In this document: positions 1 through 9,187 of the stretch, piece after piece | Layout of the letters: each line of letters opens with the position of its first letter | Numbering within the stretch: position 1 is the stretch's first letter | Assembly: GCF_947259025.1 (NCBI RefSeq) | Contig: NZ_CAMYKO010000005.1 | Span: 744,001 to 808,000 of the forward strand | Source of the DNA: an uncultured Methylophaga sp. | GTDB taxonomy: Bacteria; Pseudomonadota; Gammaproteobacteria; Nitrosococcales; Methylophagaceae | Reading direction: 5' to 3' | DNA: 64,000 nucleotides | Program-made: the position numbers and the translations under genes | Notes under the pieces: model-generated | What the model saw: only the letters and a program-made list of their open reading frames with translations | What the model was told of the DNA's origin: nothing | Database searches by the model: none

Positions 1-329
1 TTGTATTTGCGAACCGCATTCAAGGCAGCTTTGAGCAGGTAAATATTGCTGACACCGGGAATTTCCACCGGATACTGGAATGCCAGGAACACGCCGCGCT
101 GGGCACGTTCTTCCGGCTCCAGCTCCATCAGGTTTTCACCTTTATAAATGATTTCACCCTGCGTCACTTCATAGCCATCACGGCCAGCCAAAACGTTGGA
201 CAGGGTGCTTTTACCCGCACCGTTGGGGCCCATAATCGCGTGGACTTCACCGGGATTCACTGTCATGTTGATGCCGCGGAGGATCTCTTTGCCCCCTACG
301 CTGGCATGCAGGTTTTTAATCTCTAACAT
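1..329 (-). CDS. sufC: SufC, Fe-S assembly ATPase (5' part only)
   Basis: Partial gene; the window edge cuts it after about 109 codons. The protein begins [19 protein letters not shown] and carries the Walker A motif GPNGAGKST at about residues 34-42, as in the ABC-type ATPase SufC. SufC works with SufB and SufD in the cytoplasmic scaffold that builds Fe-S clusters under iron limitation or oxidative stress. It follows sufB after 44 nt on the same strand, so it belongs to the same operon. The identity is clear from the sequence and from the sufB neighbour. Confidence 0.95.
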   Translation of the reverse strand, partial: MLEIKNLHASVGGKEILRGINMTVNPGEVHAIMGPNGAGKSTLSNVLAGRDGYEVTQGEIIYKGENLMELEPEERAQRGVFLAFQYPVEIPGVSNIYLLKAALNAVRKY

Positions 330-373
330 ATCTATTCTCTAATCTCTGAAATCCTAATCGGGTCTCGGTGGGT

Positions 374-1822
374 TTAACCGACCGAGCCTTCCAATGACAA
401 ACCAAGCAGGTTCTGGGCTTCTACCGCAAACTCCATCGGCAGCTCGCGAATCACCTCTTTACAAAAACCATTAACAATCATTGATACCGCATCCTCGGTA
501 TCCAGACCCCGTTGTTTACAGTAGAACAACTGGTCTTCACTGATTTTGGAGGTGGAAGCCTCATGCTCAACCTGTGCTGTCGGGTTTTTCACTTCAATGT
601 ACGGGAAGGTGTGAGCACCACATTTGTCGCCCATCAGCAGCGAGTCACATTCAGTATAGTTACGGGCGTTTTCCGCTTTCGGCGTGACCCTGACCAGACC
701 GCGATAAGCGTTCTGTGAACGACCGGCTGAAATACCCTTGGAAATGATGGTCGAGCTGGTGTTTTTACCCAGGTGGATCATCTTGGTACCGGTATCGGCC
801 TGTTGCATGTTGTTGGTGACCGCAACCGAGTAGAACTCACCGACCGAGTTATCACCCTGCAGGACCACACTCGGATATTTCCAGGTGATGGCTGAACCGG
901 TTTCTACCTGAGTCCAGGACACTTTGGATGACTCACCGCGGCAGGCTGCGCGTTTGGTCACAAAGTTGTAAATGCCACCTTTGCCGTTTTCATCACCGGG
1001 GTACCAGTTCTGAACGGTTGAATATTTAATTTCAGCGCGATCATTAGCAACCAGCTCCACCACCGCGGCGTGCAGTTGGTTTTCATCACGCATCGGCGCG
1101 GTACAGCCTTCGAGGTAACTGACATACGCGTCATCATCGGCAATAATCAGGGTACGTTCGAACTGACCGGTATTGGCGGCGTTGATACGGAAATAAGTCG
1201 ACAACTCCATCGGGCAACGTACGCCCTTAGGAATGTAGACAAACGAACCGTCACTGAATACCGCTGAGTTCAATGCCGCGTAGTAGTTATCTTTGTAAGG
1301 CACGACGCTGCCAATGTACTGTTCAACCAGCTCCGGGTGCTCATGAACAGCCTGAGAGATAGGCATAAAGATAATGCCCTCTTCTGCCAGTTTGTCCTGG
1401 AAGGTGCTGGCAACAGAAACACTATCGAATACCGCATCCACGGCAACACCGGCCAGGCGGGCACGTTCGTCGAGTGGCACGCCCAGTTTTTCGTAGGTTT
1501 TCAGCAGTTCCGGATCGACTTCGTCCAGGCTTTTTGGTGCATCGTCTTTTTTCTTGGGCGCTGAATAGTAGCTGATATCCTGGTAGTTAATCGCCGGATA
1601 GTGCACGTGGGCCCATTCCGGGGTTTCCATGGTCAGCCAGTGGCGATAGGCCTTAAGGCGCCATTCCAGCATAAACTCAGGCTCGCCCTTGATACGGGAG
1701 ATTTCACGAACGACATCTTCACTGAGACCGGGTGGCAGGCTGTCTGCCTCAATATCGGTAACAAAACCGGCCTTGTATTCTTTCTGTGTAATCGATTCAA
1801 GTTGTTGACTTTCATCAGTCAT
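374..1822 (-). CDS. sufB: SufB, Fe-S cluster assembly scaffold
   Basis: A 482-residue protein of normal SufB length. It ends in the conserved SufB core with the segment [20 protein letters not shown], which carries the late cysteines of the family. SufB is the scaffold subunit of SufBC2D on which clusters form from sulfur delivered by a cysteine desulfurase. I place the start at the ATG encoding [10 protein letters not shown] rather than ten codons upstream. That ATG overlaps the stop of the preceding regulator in the 8-nt string ATGACTGA, which suggests translational coupling. Confidence 0.96.
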   Translation of the reverse strand: MTDESQQLESITQKEYKAGFVTDIEADSLPPGLSEDVVREISRIKGEPEFMLEWRLKAYRHWLTMETPEWAHVHYPAINYQDISYYSAPKKKDDAPKSLDEVDPELLKTYEKLGVPLDERARLAGVAVDAVFDSVSVASTFQDKLAEEGIIFMPISQAVHEHPELVEQYIGSVVPYKDNYYAALNSAVFSDGSFVYIPKGVRCPMELSTYFRINAANTGQFERTLIIADDDAYVSYLEGCTAPMRDENQLHAAVVELVANDRAEIKYSTVQNWYPGDENGKGGIYNFVTKRAACRGESSKVSWTQVETGSAITWKYPSVVLQGDNSVGEFYSVAVTNNMQQADTGTKMIHLGKNTSSTIISKGISAGRSQNAYRGLVRVTPKAENARNYTECDSLLMGDKCGAHTFPYIEVKNPTAQVEHEASTSKISEDQLFYCKQRGLDTEDAVSMIVNGFCKEVIRELPMEFAVEAQNLLGLSLEGSVG

Positions 1823-2306
1823 GGAACTCACCATCCTGTATTGTTGCATCACTCATCTTGGCTGCCGATGAGTAAAATCTGATTGGGCTCAGGCCCGACA
1901 CATTCTGCGGTGCCAGCATGTCCGACAATTTCACTTCGTCCAAAGCATGGAAAACCGCGTTGTTAATGCGTGTCCAGTTAGTCTGGACAGCACAGTGTGT
2001 TTCCTGTTCACAATGGCTTTCATCGCTGACGCACTCGGTCAAAGCAATGGGCCCTTCCATGGCGGTGATGATTTCAGCCACCGACACCTTTTCAGGGGCA
2101 CGGCTCAGGCTGTAGCCGCCCATTACGCCACGCTCGGAATTGAGCAAACCACCGTGTGATAAAGACTTAAGCACTTTTCTGACAGTCGGCAGCGGCACCA
2201 TTACCGCATCGGCAATGGCATGGGCGCTGTGCTGCTGCTGACGATTCGCCGCCAGGTAAGTCATCAGCACAATGCCGTAATCCGTCAGTTTTCCCATACG
2301 CAGCAT
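1815..2306 (-). CDS. Rrf2-family SUF operon regulator (SufR/IscR-like)
   Basis: A 163-residue Rrf2-family transcription factor beginning [19 protein letters not shown], with an N-terminal winged helix-turn-helix. A cysteine cluster ([15 protein letters not shown], spacing C-x6-C-x5-C) could bind an Fe-S cluster. It resembles the regulators that head SUF operons in gammaproteobacteria rather than IscR itself, whose spacing is C-x5-C-x5-C-x2-H. The start has a strong AGGAGG ribosome site at 2313-2318. It is the first gene of the suf operon and overlaps sufB. I infer that it senses Fe-S status and represses its own operon through the palindrome at 2319-2343. Confidence 0.9.
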   Translation of the reverse strand: MLRMGKLTDYGIVLMTYLAANRQQQHSAHAIADAVMVPLPTVRKVLKSLSHGGLLNSERGVMGGYSLSRAPEKVSVAEIITAMEGPIALTECVSDESHCEQETHCAVQTNWTRINNAVFHALDEVKLSDMLAPQNVSGLSPIRFYSSAAKMSDATIQDGEFHD

Positions 2307-2318
2307 AGCTGACCTCCT

Positions 2319-2343
2319 AATTGGTACTATTATAGTATCAATT
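2319..2343. promoter_or_regulatory. Palindromic operator of the suf operon
   Basis: A 25-bp near-perfect inverted repeat with core TACTAT-A-ATAGTA and flanks AATTG/CAATT; only one base pair of the arms is mismatched. It lies 13 nt before the regulator's ATG and covers the -10 hexamer of the predicted promoter, the geometry of an autorepressor site. It does not fit the IscR type 1 or type 2 consensus as I know them. The regulator encoded next to it is the likely ligand; that is inference. Confidence 0.7.
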
Positions 2344-2357
2344 AAGCCAATAACCAA
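2329..2357 (-). promoter_or_regulatory. Predicted sigma70 promoter of the suf operon
   Basis: On the minus strand there is a -10 hexamer TATAAT (plus 2329-2334) and a -35 TTGGTT (plus 2352-2357) with a 17-bp spacer. The -10 is a perfect match and sits inside the palindromic operator. Transcription would start near 2322, just before the AGGAGG ribosome site. Confidence 0.6.
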
Positions 2358-2509
2358 GTGTTTTGCTCAGATATTATGAGCGCGTCAGTGAAAATTCCGT
2401 TTATTTAGCGTATGGTGATGAACTTTAAAAACTCTCTATTGTACTAAATTCAGCAGAGCGCATTGATACCAATTCCAATTTATTCATTCCAAAACTGAGA
2501 GATGATTTA

Positions 2510-3190
2510 ATGAAATTAAAAGCACTGATTTTTTTACCCTTGTTATTTGGAGCAAATGTAATGGCTGATGATCACGCCGCCACTTTAGATACTGATAAGC
2601 AGAAGCTGAGTTATATCTTCGGCATTCAGGTTGGACAAAACATGCTGCAGGAAGGCGTTGAGCTGGAACTGGACGCTTTCAAAGCCGGTGTTGCCGATAT
2701 GATGGCTGGTAACCAACCGCAACTGGATCAAGCCTCTGCAGAAAAAATCATTCAGGAATTTCAGGCTCAAAAGGCTCAGGAAATGGCTGAAGTGATGAAC
2801 GAGAAACAGTCTGAAGCCAAAGCTTACATGGCTGAAAATGCCAAAAAAGACGGCGTGGTGACTACTGATAGCGGTCTGCAATATCAAATTCTGGAAGAAG
2901 GTGATGGCGCTACCCCGGGTGCAGAAGACAAAGTCATTGCTCACTATAAAGGCACCCTGCTCGACGGCACTGTATTCGATAGCTCCTACGAGCGTGGTGA
3001 GCCAGCGACATTCCCGGTTAACGGCGTGATTCAGGGCTGGCAGGAAACCCTGCAAATGATGAAGGAAGGCGGTAAATGGCGCATTGTGGTGCCCGCTAAC
3101 CTAGCTTACGGCCCACGTGGTGCCGGTCAGCTTATCGGTCCTAACGAAACGCTGATCTTCGACATCGAACTAATTGCCATTACCCAGTAA
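2510..3190 (+). CDS. FKBP-type peptidyl-prolyl isomerase, exported (FkpA/Mip-like)
   Basis: A 226-residue protein with an N-terminal signal peptide (MKLKALIFLPLLFGANVMA). Residues 25-110 form a helical, Gln/Glu-rich dimerisation region (DTDKQKLSYIFGIQVGQNM). From about residue 120 there is an FKBP domain with YKGTLLDGTVFDSSYERGEP and the conserved GWQE, LAYGPRG and IFDIELI segments. Proteins of this layout (Mip, FkpA, FklB) are periplasmic prolyl isomerases and chaperones for envelope proteins. The gene stands alone and ends at a strong terminator. Choosing between FkpA and Mip would need a tree. Confidence 0.93.
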   Translation: MKLKALIFLPLLFGANVMADDHAATLDTDKQKLSYIFGIQVGQNMLQEGVELELDAFKAGVADMMAGNQPQLDQASAEKIIQEFQAQKAQEMAEVMNEKQSEAKAYMAENAKKDGVVTTDSGLQYQILEEGDGATPGAEDKVIAHYKGTLLDGTVFDSSYERGEPATFPVNGVIQGWQETLQMMKEGGKWRIVVPANLAYGPRGAGQLIGPNETLIFDIELIAITQ

Positions 3191-3210
3191 GCAACCATAT
3201 CGATGCTTTG

Positions 3211-3238
3211 AAAAAGCCGCCTGCGGGCGGCTTTTTTT
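3211..3238. terminator. Bidirectional Rho-independent terminator between fkp and ampD
   Basis: Stem GCCGCC/GGCGGC with loop TGCG, flanked by five A on the left and seven T on the right. It lies between two convergent genes and can end transcription from both. Confidence 0.9.
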
Positions 3239-3241
3239 ATG

Positions 3242-3790
3242 TCAGTCCAATAGCTGTCTTAAATAATCCCACTCGAAAAACGGGCCCGGATCGGTTTTCC
3301 GCCCCGGTGCAATATGCTCATGACCAGTGATACGCTCGTAATTGAGTTTAGGATAATGATGACAGAGGCACTGAATGGCTTCCGCCAGCCGGTGGTACTG
3401 CGCGTCTTCAAAAGGCATGTCATCACAGCCTTCCAGCTCAATACCGATAGTGAAGTCATTACATTTTTCCCTGCCCTGCCAGTTGGATTGACCGGCATGC
3501 CAGGCGCGTCTTGAAAACGGCACAAACTGGATCATTTCACCGTCACGCTTGATCAACAGATGGGATGACACTCTCAAATCACGCAGTTGATCAAAGTATG
3601 GGTGGGCGTCACAGTCCAGTTGGTTGAGAAAGAGAGCTTCAATGTCGTCTCCACCAAACTCGCCTGGTGGCAGACTGATATTGTGAATGATAATGCCGCT
3701 GATATCGGCAGGGTCAGGCCGCTCATCATGGTTGGGGGACAACTTCAGCGCTGCATCAATACAAAGCCCCAGACTATGGTCAATTTTCAA
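3242..3790 (-). CDS. ampD: AmpD, 1,6-anhydro-N-acetylmuramyl-L-alanine amidase
   Basis: A 182-residue zinc amidase of the normal AmpD length. It splits the amide bond between anhydromuramic acid and the peptide during cytoplasmic peptidoglycan recycling. The zinc ligands are visible: His36 in IIIHNISLPPGEFGG, and the His and Asp in TGHEHIAPGRKTDPGPFF near the C terminus. The apparent start is TTG (MKIDHSLG), with a good GGGAG ribosome site 7 nt upstream. Another recycling enzyme, nagZ, lies about 21 kb away in this window. Confidence 0.95.
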   Translation of the reverse strand: MKIDHSLGLCIDAALKLSPNHDERPDPADISGIIIHNISLPPGEFGGDDIEALFLNQLDCDAHPYFDQLRDLRVSSHLLIKRDGEMIQFVPFSRRAWHAGQSNWQGREKCNDFTIGIELEGCDDMPFEDAQYHRLAEAIQCLCHHYPKLNYERITGHEHIAPGRKTDPGPFFEWDYLRQLLD

Positions 3791-3862
3791 AACCGGTCTC
3801 CCGTAGATTATTCAGTCGACACGCGTTAACCTATGGGGCTTTAAATCAACGTTATTCCCGTC

Positions 3863-4705
3863 ATGGCAATTGAAAATCCACTCCCGGCCGCGTTTATCGA
3901 CTCTCAGGTCAAGCTTGCCCTGCTTGAAGATATCGGTCAACAGGACCTGACTGCTAATCTGATTCCTGCTGATGCTGTCGCCAGCGCCAGTTTAATCACC
4001 CGTCAGCCGGCCGTGCTGTGCGGCAAGGACTGGTTTGAAGCTGTATTTAACCAGCTGTCACCTGAGATTGGCATTGAGTGGCTGGCTGAAGATGGCGATA
4101 CGCTGCAAGCTGACAGTGTTATCTGTCACTTACAGGGGCCTGCCCGCGCTATATTGACCGGCGAGCGCACGGCAATGAATTTTCTGCAGACTTTATCCGG
4201 CACAGCGACGCGGGCTAAACGTTACGCAGAGGCTGTGGCCGGCCTGCCAGTAAAAGTCCTTGATACCCGTAAAACCCTGCCGGGCTGGCGTGTTGCCCAG
4301 AAATATGCGGTGACTTGCGGTGGCTGCTTTAACCATCGGTTCGGGCTTTATGACGGCATTCTGATTAAAGAAAACCATATCCGCGCGGCTGGCTCAATCA
4401 AAGCTGCAGTCAGCCAGGCTCAGGCACTGAAAGCTGAAGTCGCTATTGAAGTTGAAGTGGAAAACCTGGATGAGTTGCAACAGGCGCTGGACGCCGGTGC
4501 AGATATTGTCCTGCTGGATAATTTTGAACTGGATCAGCTTCGTCAGGCAGTGGCAGTGAGTGAGCAGCGCACCTTGCTGGAAGCATCCGGTGGGGTCAGC
4601 CTGGAGACAATCAGAGACATTGCCGAAACCGGCGTGGATCGGATATCCGTCGGTAATCTGACTAAGGATATAGAGGCGGTGGATTTGTCTTTACAGTTTC
4701 AGTAA
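3863..4705 (+). CDS. nadC: NadC, nicotinate-nucleotide pyrophosphorylase
   Basis: A 280-residue quinolinate phosphoribosyltransferase. It converts quinolinate and PRPP to nicotinate mononucleotide in de novo NAD synthesis. The family signatures DTRKTLPGWRVAQKYAV, CGGCFNHRFGL and ILIKENH are present, and the C-terminal barrel ends VDRISVGNLTKD. It is monocistronic and divergent from ampD; nadA and nadB are not nearby. Confidence 0.97.
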   Translation: MAIENPLPAAFIDSQVKLALLEDIGQQDLTANLIPADAVASASLITRQPAVLCGKDWFEAVFNQLSPEIGIEWLAEDGDTLQADSVICHLQGPARAILTGERTAMNFLQTLSGTATRAKRYAEAVAGLPVKVLDTRKTLPGWRVAQKYAVTCGGCFNHRFGLYDGILIKENHIRAAGSIKAAVSQAQALKAEVAIEVEVENLDELQQALDAGADIVLLDNFELDQLRQAVAVSEQRTLLEASGGVSLETIRDIAETGVDRISVGNLTKDIEAVDLSLQFQ

Positions 4706-4721
4706 CGAGAGGCATCTCAAT

Positions 4722-5219
4722 CTACTCAAGACCGACTTGCCAGAGCTCCTTGTTGGTCTCGATCACTTCACCAGTGGCAGCATCGATTTCGATTTTCATC
4801 TCAAACCCTTGACTGGTCTCGATATCAAACTCGTAACTTGAATTGCCGTTGGCTTCAATTTCGTATTCAACTTCGACAATCTTGCCAGGGTGCAGCGCGA
4901 GGGCAATATCCCGCGCTTCCTGTTCGTTATATTTCACATTGGTCTTGAACAGCGGATGGTTGGGATTGCTGACTTCTCTCTCGATTTCCACAATCTCGGC
5001 GCTGGCTTTCTGACACTCTAAATCCCAGTCATGACCATCCAGACCACGAATATTGAATTCGTAGACCTCTTGCTCATCTTCCAGCTTGAATTCCACTTTC
5101 ATGACCTGTCCCGGCTTTTCCGCCAGCACCGCCGACATACAGTTTCCAAAATAGTCTGATGGCTCGGCAGCCACTGCCAATGGTAGTGCGATAAGAGCAG
5201 TAAACAGTGTGTTTTTCAT
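4722..5219 (-). CDS. Acidic periplasmic double-PepSY protein, lanpepsy-like
   Basis: A 165-residue protein with a signal peptide (MKNTLFTALIALPLAVAA). Two PepSY-like units follow (about residues 30-75 and 95-155), each with a lysine-valine-x-F/Y start and an E-F-x-I strand. The mature chain is very acidic: I count about 34 Asp/Glu against 12 Lys/Arg. The layout, size and charge match lanpepsy, a two-PepSY lanthanide-binding periplasmic protein reported from the methylotroph Methylobacillus flagellatus. The gene lies directly downstream of a TonB-dependent receptor. I start at the ATG at 5219, which has an AGGAAAA ribosome site. Metal binding is inferred; PepSY proteins have other roles such as peptidase inhibition. 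Confidence 0.7.
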   Translation of the reverse strand: MKNTLFTALIALPLAVAAEPSDYFGNCMSAVLAEKPGQVMKVEFKLEDEQEVYEFNIRGLDGHDWDLECQKASAEIVEIEREVSNPNHPLFKTNVKYNEQEARDIALALHPGKIVEVEYEIEANGNSSYEFDIETSQGFEMKIEIDAATGEVIETNKELWQVGLE

Positions 5220-5230
5220 TATTTTTCCTG

Positions 5231-5260
5231 AAAAAAATTGGGCTGCCAACGGCAGCCCAA
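5231..5260 (-). terminator. Terminator/attenuator between the TonB receptor and the PepSY gene
   Basis: A perfect 10-bp stem (TTGGGCTGCC/GGCAGCCCAA) with a 3-nt loop, followed on the minus strand by seven T. It sits between the receptor stop at 5283 and the PepSY start at 5219. It would therefore reduce or stop read-through into the PepSY gene unless that gene has its own promoter. Confidence 0.85.
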
Positions 5261-5282
5261 TCTTGTGAAGTTTAAATCGAAC

Positions 5283-7619
5283 TTACAGGGTCAGCTTAAA
5301 GCCAATCCAGCCAGCTCGCGGAGCACCGGCACCGACAAAGCGAGGATCTTCACCGACACCAGCAGGTAAGAATGGTGCCTCATCAGGCTCACCATAGAGA
5401 CCAAAGGTGTTGTATTCACTGTCAAACACATTGTTGACCTTAGCAAAGATCTCAAAGTTATCAGTCAGATTGTAGCGGCCATGTAAATTTACAACCTTGT
5501 AATGGGCAATCTTCTTGTCAACATTGGCTTCATCACCACGGTAATATTGGCTTGAATGATAAGAAGCAGTCACACCGAGTGAGAATTTCTGTGTGAACGC
5601 ATAATTGGCACCGACTTTCAGGTTGTGAGCTGGAATACCGGGTAAACGATCACCTTTTGAGACAAAGTATGCGTCGCCATCACGACTGTATTCGAAGGAG
5701 TCTTCAAAAGAAGCCCTGACATAACCATAGTTGGCGAACCAATCTAACTTCTCGTACTCACCAGCCAGACCAAGTTCAAGCCCCAAACGGGCTGTTTTAT
5801 CAATATTTCTGAAGTTACCCAAACCCAGTCGGCCAGCTGTTGCATCAGAGACCTCTTCATCTTCAGGGAAGAAGAACAAGTCATCTTTCAGTTGAGTGTA
5901 ATAAACGTTAGCGTACCAATTGTAATTAGCTTGCTCGCCTCTCAGACCACCCTCAACAGTTCGAGCAACGACATCATCCAATGGAGGATCAGCCAGGAAT
6001 GCATTTGGATAGGCACAGGGTGATTCAGGCTCAGCGCAAGTTAGTTCTGAAGCTGTTGGGGCGCGGTTAGATTCGCTATAGCTGGCATATGCTGTCATTG
6101 ACTCTGTCAGCTCGTATGTCATACCCAGAGTTGGATTAAGACGCTTGAAGTCATTCGAGTTACCAGACTCATTCAAATCCTGGTCACCGCCTTCACTGGT
6201 ACCTGAAATATCAATTGATATCCAGTTATAACGTGCCCCAAGGGTTAATGCCAGACGATCTGTCAGCGAGTGCGTGTTAGTGAAGAAAATACTGTATGTT
6301 TCAGTATCGATATCACCATCAACAACCGTTTCTCCAATGACAAATCCGGTTCCGGAGGTTCCGCGTGAGTTTGTAAATTGAGCTATCTCAGACTGCGATG
6401 AGTACTTAACATCGGACTTGTCGAAAGAGGCACCAACAATCAGTTGGTTTTCACGACCAAACAAGTCGTCCAGAAATGTAGTCTGAACACCAAAACCATA
6501 GCTATCCTGCTCGGTTTCGCTGGTATTGTTCAGTGCAATAAAATCATCATCTGCAAAGCCTAAATCGGCACCGGTTACTGTATTCCCATTGATGCCTTCT
6601 ATTGCTTCAAATGCTCCATCTTCATCTTCACCGATGTTACCTGTAGCGACATCACCATCAAACTCGAGCTCTGAACCATCGCCATTGAAGGTACTGCGAT
6701 CACTGCGGCGATAATAAGTATTGGCAGAGAGCATAGTAGTGTCATCAATCCAGTGTGAACCATTCAGCGTGAACATGCGAAGTTCGTTCTGGGTGTTGTC
6801 CGGGTAGGTGAATACCGCTTCCCTGTCGATGTCAACCAGCTCTATTGGAGAGGCACCGTTACCATTGAGGTCACTGTCAACGGCGGTAATCCCGAAATCA
6901 AGTGTCGAGTCTTCATCCGCATAACTCAGTTTAGAAAAAAACTGCTCCACCCGTGATGGAGAAAAATCACGCCAGCCATCTTCTTTCGTGATTGAACCGT
7001 TTACATAGTAGGCAAAATTACCATCGCTACCACCACTCTCAATGGTGCCCGAATCACGACCAAATGATCCTGTATAAGCTTCCAGACTGTGGCCGGAATG
7101 AGTAAAACCATTTTTGGTTTCAATCGATAAAGCGCCACCCAATGTGTTCAGACCAAACACAGGGTTTGAACCAGGAATCAGATTCAAATTGGCGATCGCT
7201 GAATCAGGGATCAGGTCGAAGTTGACGACATCGCCAAAAGGCTCATTAACACGGATACCATCCATGTAAACGGATAAACCCTGAGAATTACCGACCAGTG
7301 GTGATGCGGTAAAACCACGGAATTTCAAATCCGGTTGGAAGGGGTTGTTCTGAGCCTGGTTGAGACTGACACTACCGAGTGTTTTATCCATGAACTCTGA
7401 CAGGTCAAGGCCCTGAATACGTTCAATATCACGATCATTGGCTGATTGGATATTGGCCGGTATTTCATCAGCTGGCAGACCTACACCCTGGATTGGGGTA
7501 GTGCCAATGACCTCGAGGTTATCGAGTTCAACTTGATCTTCAGCCGCTATCGCAGGTCCAGCCAAGAAGGCTGAAGCCAGCATCAAGCTTAATGCTTTCT
7601 TGTTATGCGGAACTTGCAT
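5283..7619 (-). CDS. TonB-dependent outer-membrane receptor
   Basis: A 778-residue receptor. A signal peptide (to AIAA, about residue 26) is followed by a TonB-box-like segment (LDNLEVIGT). The plug domain has LKFRGFTASP, LSVYMDGIRVNEPFGD and the GLNTLGGALSIETKNG motif, and the C-terminal beta-barrel ends GWIGFKLTL. Such receptors use TonB energy to import metal chelates or other scarce ligands. The adjacent acidic PepSY protein in a methylotroph makes a lanthanide or other metal complex a plausible ligand. Nothing in the sequence proves the substrate. Confidence 0.9.
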   Translation of the reverse strand: MQVPHNKKALSLMLASAFLAGPAIAAEDQVELDNLEVIGTTPIQGVGLPADEIPANIQSANDRDIERIQGLDLSEFMDKTLGSVSLNQAQNNPFQPDLKFRGFTASPLVGNSQGLSVYMDGIRVNEPFGDVVNFDLIPDSAIANLNLIPGSNPVFGLNTLGGALSIETKNGFTHSGHSLEAYTGSFGRDSGTIESGGSDGNFAYYVNGSITKEDGWRDFSPSRVEQFFSKLSYADEDSTLDFGITAVDSDLNGNGASPIELVDIDREAVFTYPDNTQNELRMFTLNGSHWIDDTTMLSANTYYRRSDRSTFNGDGSELEFDGDVATGNIGEDEDGAFEAIEGINGNTVTGADLGFADDDFIALNNTSETEQDSYGFGVQTTFLDDLFGRENQLIVGASFDKSDVKYSSQSEIAQFTNSRGTSGTGFVIGETVVDGDIDTETYSIFFTNTHSLTDRLALTLGARYNWISIDISGTSEGGDQDLNESGNSNDFKRLNPTLGMTYELTESMTAYASYSESNRAPTASELTCAEPESPCAYPNAFLADPPLDDVVARTVEGGLRGEQANYNWYANVYYTQLKDDLFFFPEDEEVSDATAGRLGLGNFRNIDKTARLGLELGLAGEYEKLDWFANYGYVRASFEDSFEYSRDGDAYFVSKGDRLPGIPAHNLKVGANYAFTQKFSLGVTASYHSSQYYRGDEANVDKKIAHYKVVNLHGRYNLTDNFEIFAKVNNVFDSEYNTFGLYGEPDEAPFLPAGVGEDPRFVGAGAPRAGWIGFKLTL

Positions 7620-7680
7620 TGCTTATTACTCTCCCGAAAATTTTTTTCTTATATGTGGTTATGGTTGAAACCACTTAATT

Positions 7681-7739
7681 TCTATAGCACAGACAGTGCC
7701 AATCATTAAAGTTGATAAAAGACAACCAGTTAAAGACAA
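7681..7739 (-). promoter_or_regulatory. Possible control region of the TonB receptor
   Basis: On the minus strand there is an extended -10 (TGCTATAGA; hexamer at plus 7681-7686) about 60 nt before the receptor ATG. Further upstream lies an exact 8-bp direct repeat, AAAGACAA on the plus strand, at 7718-7725 and 7732-7739 (14-bp period). No convincing -35 is present, which would suit an activated promoter. No regulator gene is adjacent. Confidence 0.3.
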
Positions 7740-7796
7740 GACATCATGCGGGCAGGCAATGATATGGCTGAAATAAACCAGTCTCCCTGGTTGTTT

Positions 7797-9185
7797 TTAA
7801 CCAGACTTAAACCAGGCCAGTGTATTATGCAGCCTGGTCACTTCGCCGATAATGACCAGCGTAGGGGCAACGGGTTTTTCACGCTCGGCGATAGCAGGTA
7901 GTTCATTAATGGTGCTTACCCATACTTTCTGGTTTTCGGTGGTGCCCTGCTGAACCAATGCAGCGGGTTTGTCCGCTGCCATGCCATGTGCCTGTAACTG
8001 ACGGCTGAGCTCAGACAGGCCAGCGAGGCCCATGTAAACCACGACAGTTTGTCTGGGCTGCACCAAACTCTCCCAGTTCAGATCCAGTTCGCCCTGTTTC
8101 AATTGACCGGTCACAAACACACAGCTTTGTGCGTAATCACGATGGGTCAGCGGAATCCCAGCGTAACTGGCACAGCCTGATGCGGCAGTAATTCCAGGCA
8201 CCACTTGAAATGGAATTTTTTCATCAGCGAGGGTATCAATTTCTTCACCGCCACGGCCGAAAATAAACGGATCGCCACCTTTGAGCCGAAGTACCCTTTT
8301 ACCCTGTTGGGCATACTCCAGCAGCAACTGATTAATTTCTTCCTGCCGCACCGCATGCCAGGCACGCTGTTTGCCGACATAAATCAGTTCCGCCTCTTTA
8401 CGCACCAAAGCCAGTACTTCTTTACTCACCAGACGGTCGTAAAACACCACATCGGCCTGTTGCATCAGCCGTAAAGCCTTGAAGGTGAGCAAGTCCGGAT
8501 CACCGGGGCCGGCGCCGACCAGATAAACTTCACCGCGACCAATAGTTTCATTCTCAGGGTCAGCCAGCTTTTGCATCAGGGTGGACTCGGCCAATTGCTC
8601 ACGTCCCGCCAGCATATGATCAGCTACCGGGCCTTCCAGTACCGACTCCCAAAACCGACGTCGTTGTGCCATTTTGCCAAACTTTTGTTTGACGGCTTCA
8701 CGGTAACGGGCCACCAGTTCACCCAGCTTGCTGTAACCGGGCGGGATCAAGGTTTCCAGGCGGGCACGCAGATTCCTGGCCAAAACCGGGGAGCCGCCGC
8801 CACTGGATACTGCCACCACAATAGGCGAACGATCCAGAATGGAAGCAAGAATAAAATCGCACTTGTCGGGGTTATCAGCCACATTGGTCAGAATATTTTT
8901 CGCCGTCGCCGCAGCGTGAACCGCGTCATTCACAGCTTCGTCATCGGTGGCGGCAATGACCAGGCGCTGTGAGTTAACATGTTGCGTATCAAAGCGAGAC
9001 TCAAGCCAGGTGAGCTGCTTTTCATCGACCAGTTGTTGCATCGTTGCAGATATGGCGGGGGCAACAACGGTCACCCGGGCCTGCGCCTTAAGCAGCAGAC
9101 CGGCTTTACGGGCGGCAATATCGCCACCGCCGACCACCAGGCAGTCTCGCTGCTTCAAGTCAACGAATATGGGTAAATGTTCCAT
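7797..9185 (-). CDS. cysG: CysG, trifunctional siroheme synthase
   Basis: A 462-residue fusion. Residues 1-210 are the NAD-dependent precorrin-2 dehydrogenase/ferrochelatase half (VVGGGDIAARKAGLLL). Residues 218-462 are the uroporphyrinogen-III C-methyltransferase half (VYLVGAGPGDPDLLTFKALR; LKGGDPFIFGRGGEE). Together they turn uroporphyrinogen III into siroheme for assimilatory sulfite or nitrite reductase. It lies 2 nt after a DUF1223 gene and is probably cotranscribed with it. Confidence 0.97.
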   Translation of the reverse strand: MEHLPIFVDLKQRDCLVVGGGDIAARKAGLLLKAQARVTVVAPAISATMQQLVDEKQLTWLESRFDTQHVNSQRLVIAATDDEAVNDAVHAAATAKNILTNVADNPDKCDFILASILDRSPIVVAVSSGGGSPVLARNLRARLETLIPPGYSKLGELVARYREAVKQKFGKMAQRRRFWESVLEGPVADHMLAGREQLAESTLMQKLADPENETIGRGEVYLVGAGPGDPDLLTFKALRLMQQADVVFYDRLVSKEVLALVRKEAELIYVGKQRAWHAVRQEEINQLLLEYAQQGKRVLRLKGGDPFIFGRGGEEIDTLADEKIPFQVVPGITAASGCASYAGIPLTHRDYAQSCVFVTGQLKQGELDLNWESLVQPRQTVVVYMGLAGLSELSRQLQAHGMAADKPAALVQQGTTENQKVWVSTINELPAIAEREKPVAPTLVIIGEVTRLHNTLAWFKSG

Positions 9186-9187
9186 TA

